From Pseudomonas kribbensis (GTDB lineage Bacteria > Pseudomonadota > Gammaproteobacteria > Pseudomonadales > Pseudomonadaceae), in the NCBI RefSeq assembly GCF_003352185.1, contig NZ_CP029608.1, positions 1,240,001-1,304,000 of the forward strand: a stretch of 64,000 nucleotides of DNA, read 5' to 3'. Below are positions 63,636 to 64,000 of this stretch, one piece after another (the first letter of the stretch is position 1; each line of letters starts with the position of its first letter). The notes beneath the pieces were generated by a model. The model ran no database searches, was not told where the DNA came from, and was given only the letters and a program-made list of their open reading frames with translations. A program made the position numbers and the translations under genes.

Positions 63636-64000
63636 TCAGAAGATTTCCAGCGCTTCTCGCCAGGCCCTTTCAAACAACTCCGATACTGTTTGCTCGTAGA
63701 TTTCAGGTGACTGGAATCCCACGCCTGAGTCGATTCTGTGCTTCTTTTCCCCAAAGTCAGAGCTCATGATCCATACAGTCTCTGGTGCAACCATCAACAC
63801 CTTGGCCCCGAGGTCATGGTGGAGGGCAATACGAACCTCGGGGAGCGCGGCCTTTATGTGTTCTGCTGCTGCTCGGGCATTAACGTGAGTGACAATGTAA
63901 ATATCGCGTGGACGCTTGCTCAGTACTTCCAAAACATAAACGGGATCCGGAAGCTCACTCGTCAGTATGCTCACACGTCCCTTGGTCTTTGCGAGCTGGC
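63636..64000 (-). CDS. PLD-like protein, C-terminal part only (5' end outside window)
   Basis: The minus-strand frame is open from the window edge to a stop at 63636 (about 121 residues), so the N-terminus is missing; the GTG at 63974 is probably internal. GAKVLMVAPETVWIMSSDFG and EIYEQTVSELFERAWREAL resemble the second half-site and end of PLD-superfamily proteins (HxKxxxxD...GSxN), but the His of HxK is replaced by Gly, so the site is degenerate in this half. It converges on gajB with a 19-base gap. Function in the island unknown. Confidence 0.5.
   Translation of the reverse strand, partial: QLAKTKGRVSILTSELPDPVYVLEVLSKRPRDIYIVTHVNARAAAEHIKAALPEVRIALHHDLGAKVLMVAPETVWIMSSDFGEKKHRIDSGVGFQSPEIYEQTVSELFERAWREALEIF

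Larger units (their letters stand above)
57008..64000. mobile_element. Accessory (defence) island, left end and at least 7 kb
   Basis: From the antiporter break at 57008 to the window end the GC content is lower, the REP elements stop, and the genes are of accessory type: a 2TM-GAF pair, unknown small genes, a Gabija-type pair and a PLD-like protein. AAATGGACA motifs stand at 57026-57034 and 57099-57107, inverted at 57079-57087. No integrase or transposase gene is in view; the element type cannot be decided. It continues beyond 64000. Confidence 0.7.

Overview
This window is a stretch of a Pseudomonas chromosome, most likely from the P. fluorescens group. Gene content and order match the Pseudomonas core: the wsp operon followed by prfB and lysS, lptF next to a DUF4398 lipoprotein gene, ppc-adk-tsaB, mexL/mexJK, plsB, and ndvB-dapE. 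The core is GC-rich and is punctuated by Pseudomonas REP-type palindromes. No tRNA, rRNA, CRISPR array, integrase or transposase gene was recognised.

Region by region. (1) Positions 1-7500, minus strand: an orphan type VI secretion (T6SS) tip island, hcp - vgrG - DUF4123 chaperone - 1002-residue cargo candidate - exported Sel1-repeat protein, the last running off the left edge. Upstream of hcp lie a sigma-54-like promoter and three near-identical 20-bp palindromes. (2) 8026-16486: the complete wspA-B-C-D-E-F-R surface-sensing operon, which ends in the diguanylate cyclase WspR. (3) 16593-23330: prfB with its programmed +1 frameshift, lysS, a TetR regulator, two lipoproteins, a DUF1704 zincin-like protein and a small membrane protein. 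(4) 23396-24826: a lower-GC lipoprotein metallopeptidase gene set between core genes. (5) 24978-35210: lptF operon with an AlgU-type promoter, ppc, adk, tsaB, small conserved genes and rsmJ. (6) 35256-40161: mexL-like repressor divergent from mexJK. (7) 40162-49463: an intergenic repeat, a Fic protein, DUF4197 and YbaY-like proteins, plsB, a cold-shock protein, rlmA and dapE. (8) 49679-56594: ndvB, tcdA, csdE-csdA, dapD and an ArsC-like protein.

From about 57008 to the right edge is an accessory island of lower GC content. It interrupts the gene of a cation/proton antiporter after about 69 codons. It carries short AAATGGACA repeats at its left boundary, then an unrecognised two-gene module (two-transmembrane protein with a GAF-like domain plus a 58-residue protein), a pair of small minus-strand genes, a Gabija-type anti-phage module (GajA OLD/TOPRIM nuclease with GajB UvrD-like helicase, coupled by an ATGA overlap), and the C-terminal part of a PLD-like protein. 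I read this as a defence island. Its transposition or integration genes and the other half of the antiporter should lie beyond the window.

The most promising undescribed items are the 2TM-GAF/58-aa module next to Gabija, the T6SS cargo with its exported Sel1 partner, the triple palindrome upstream of hcp, and the protein at 33720-34334 with two copies of an unknown 43-residue motif.
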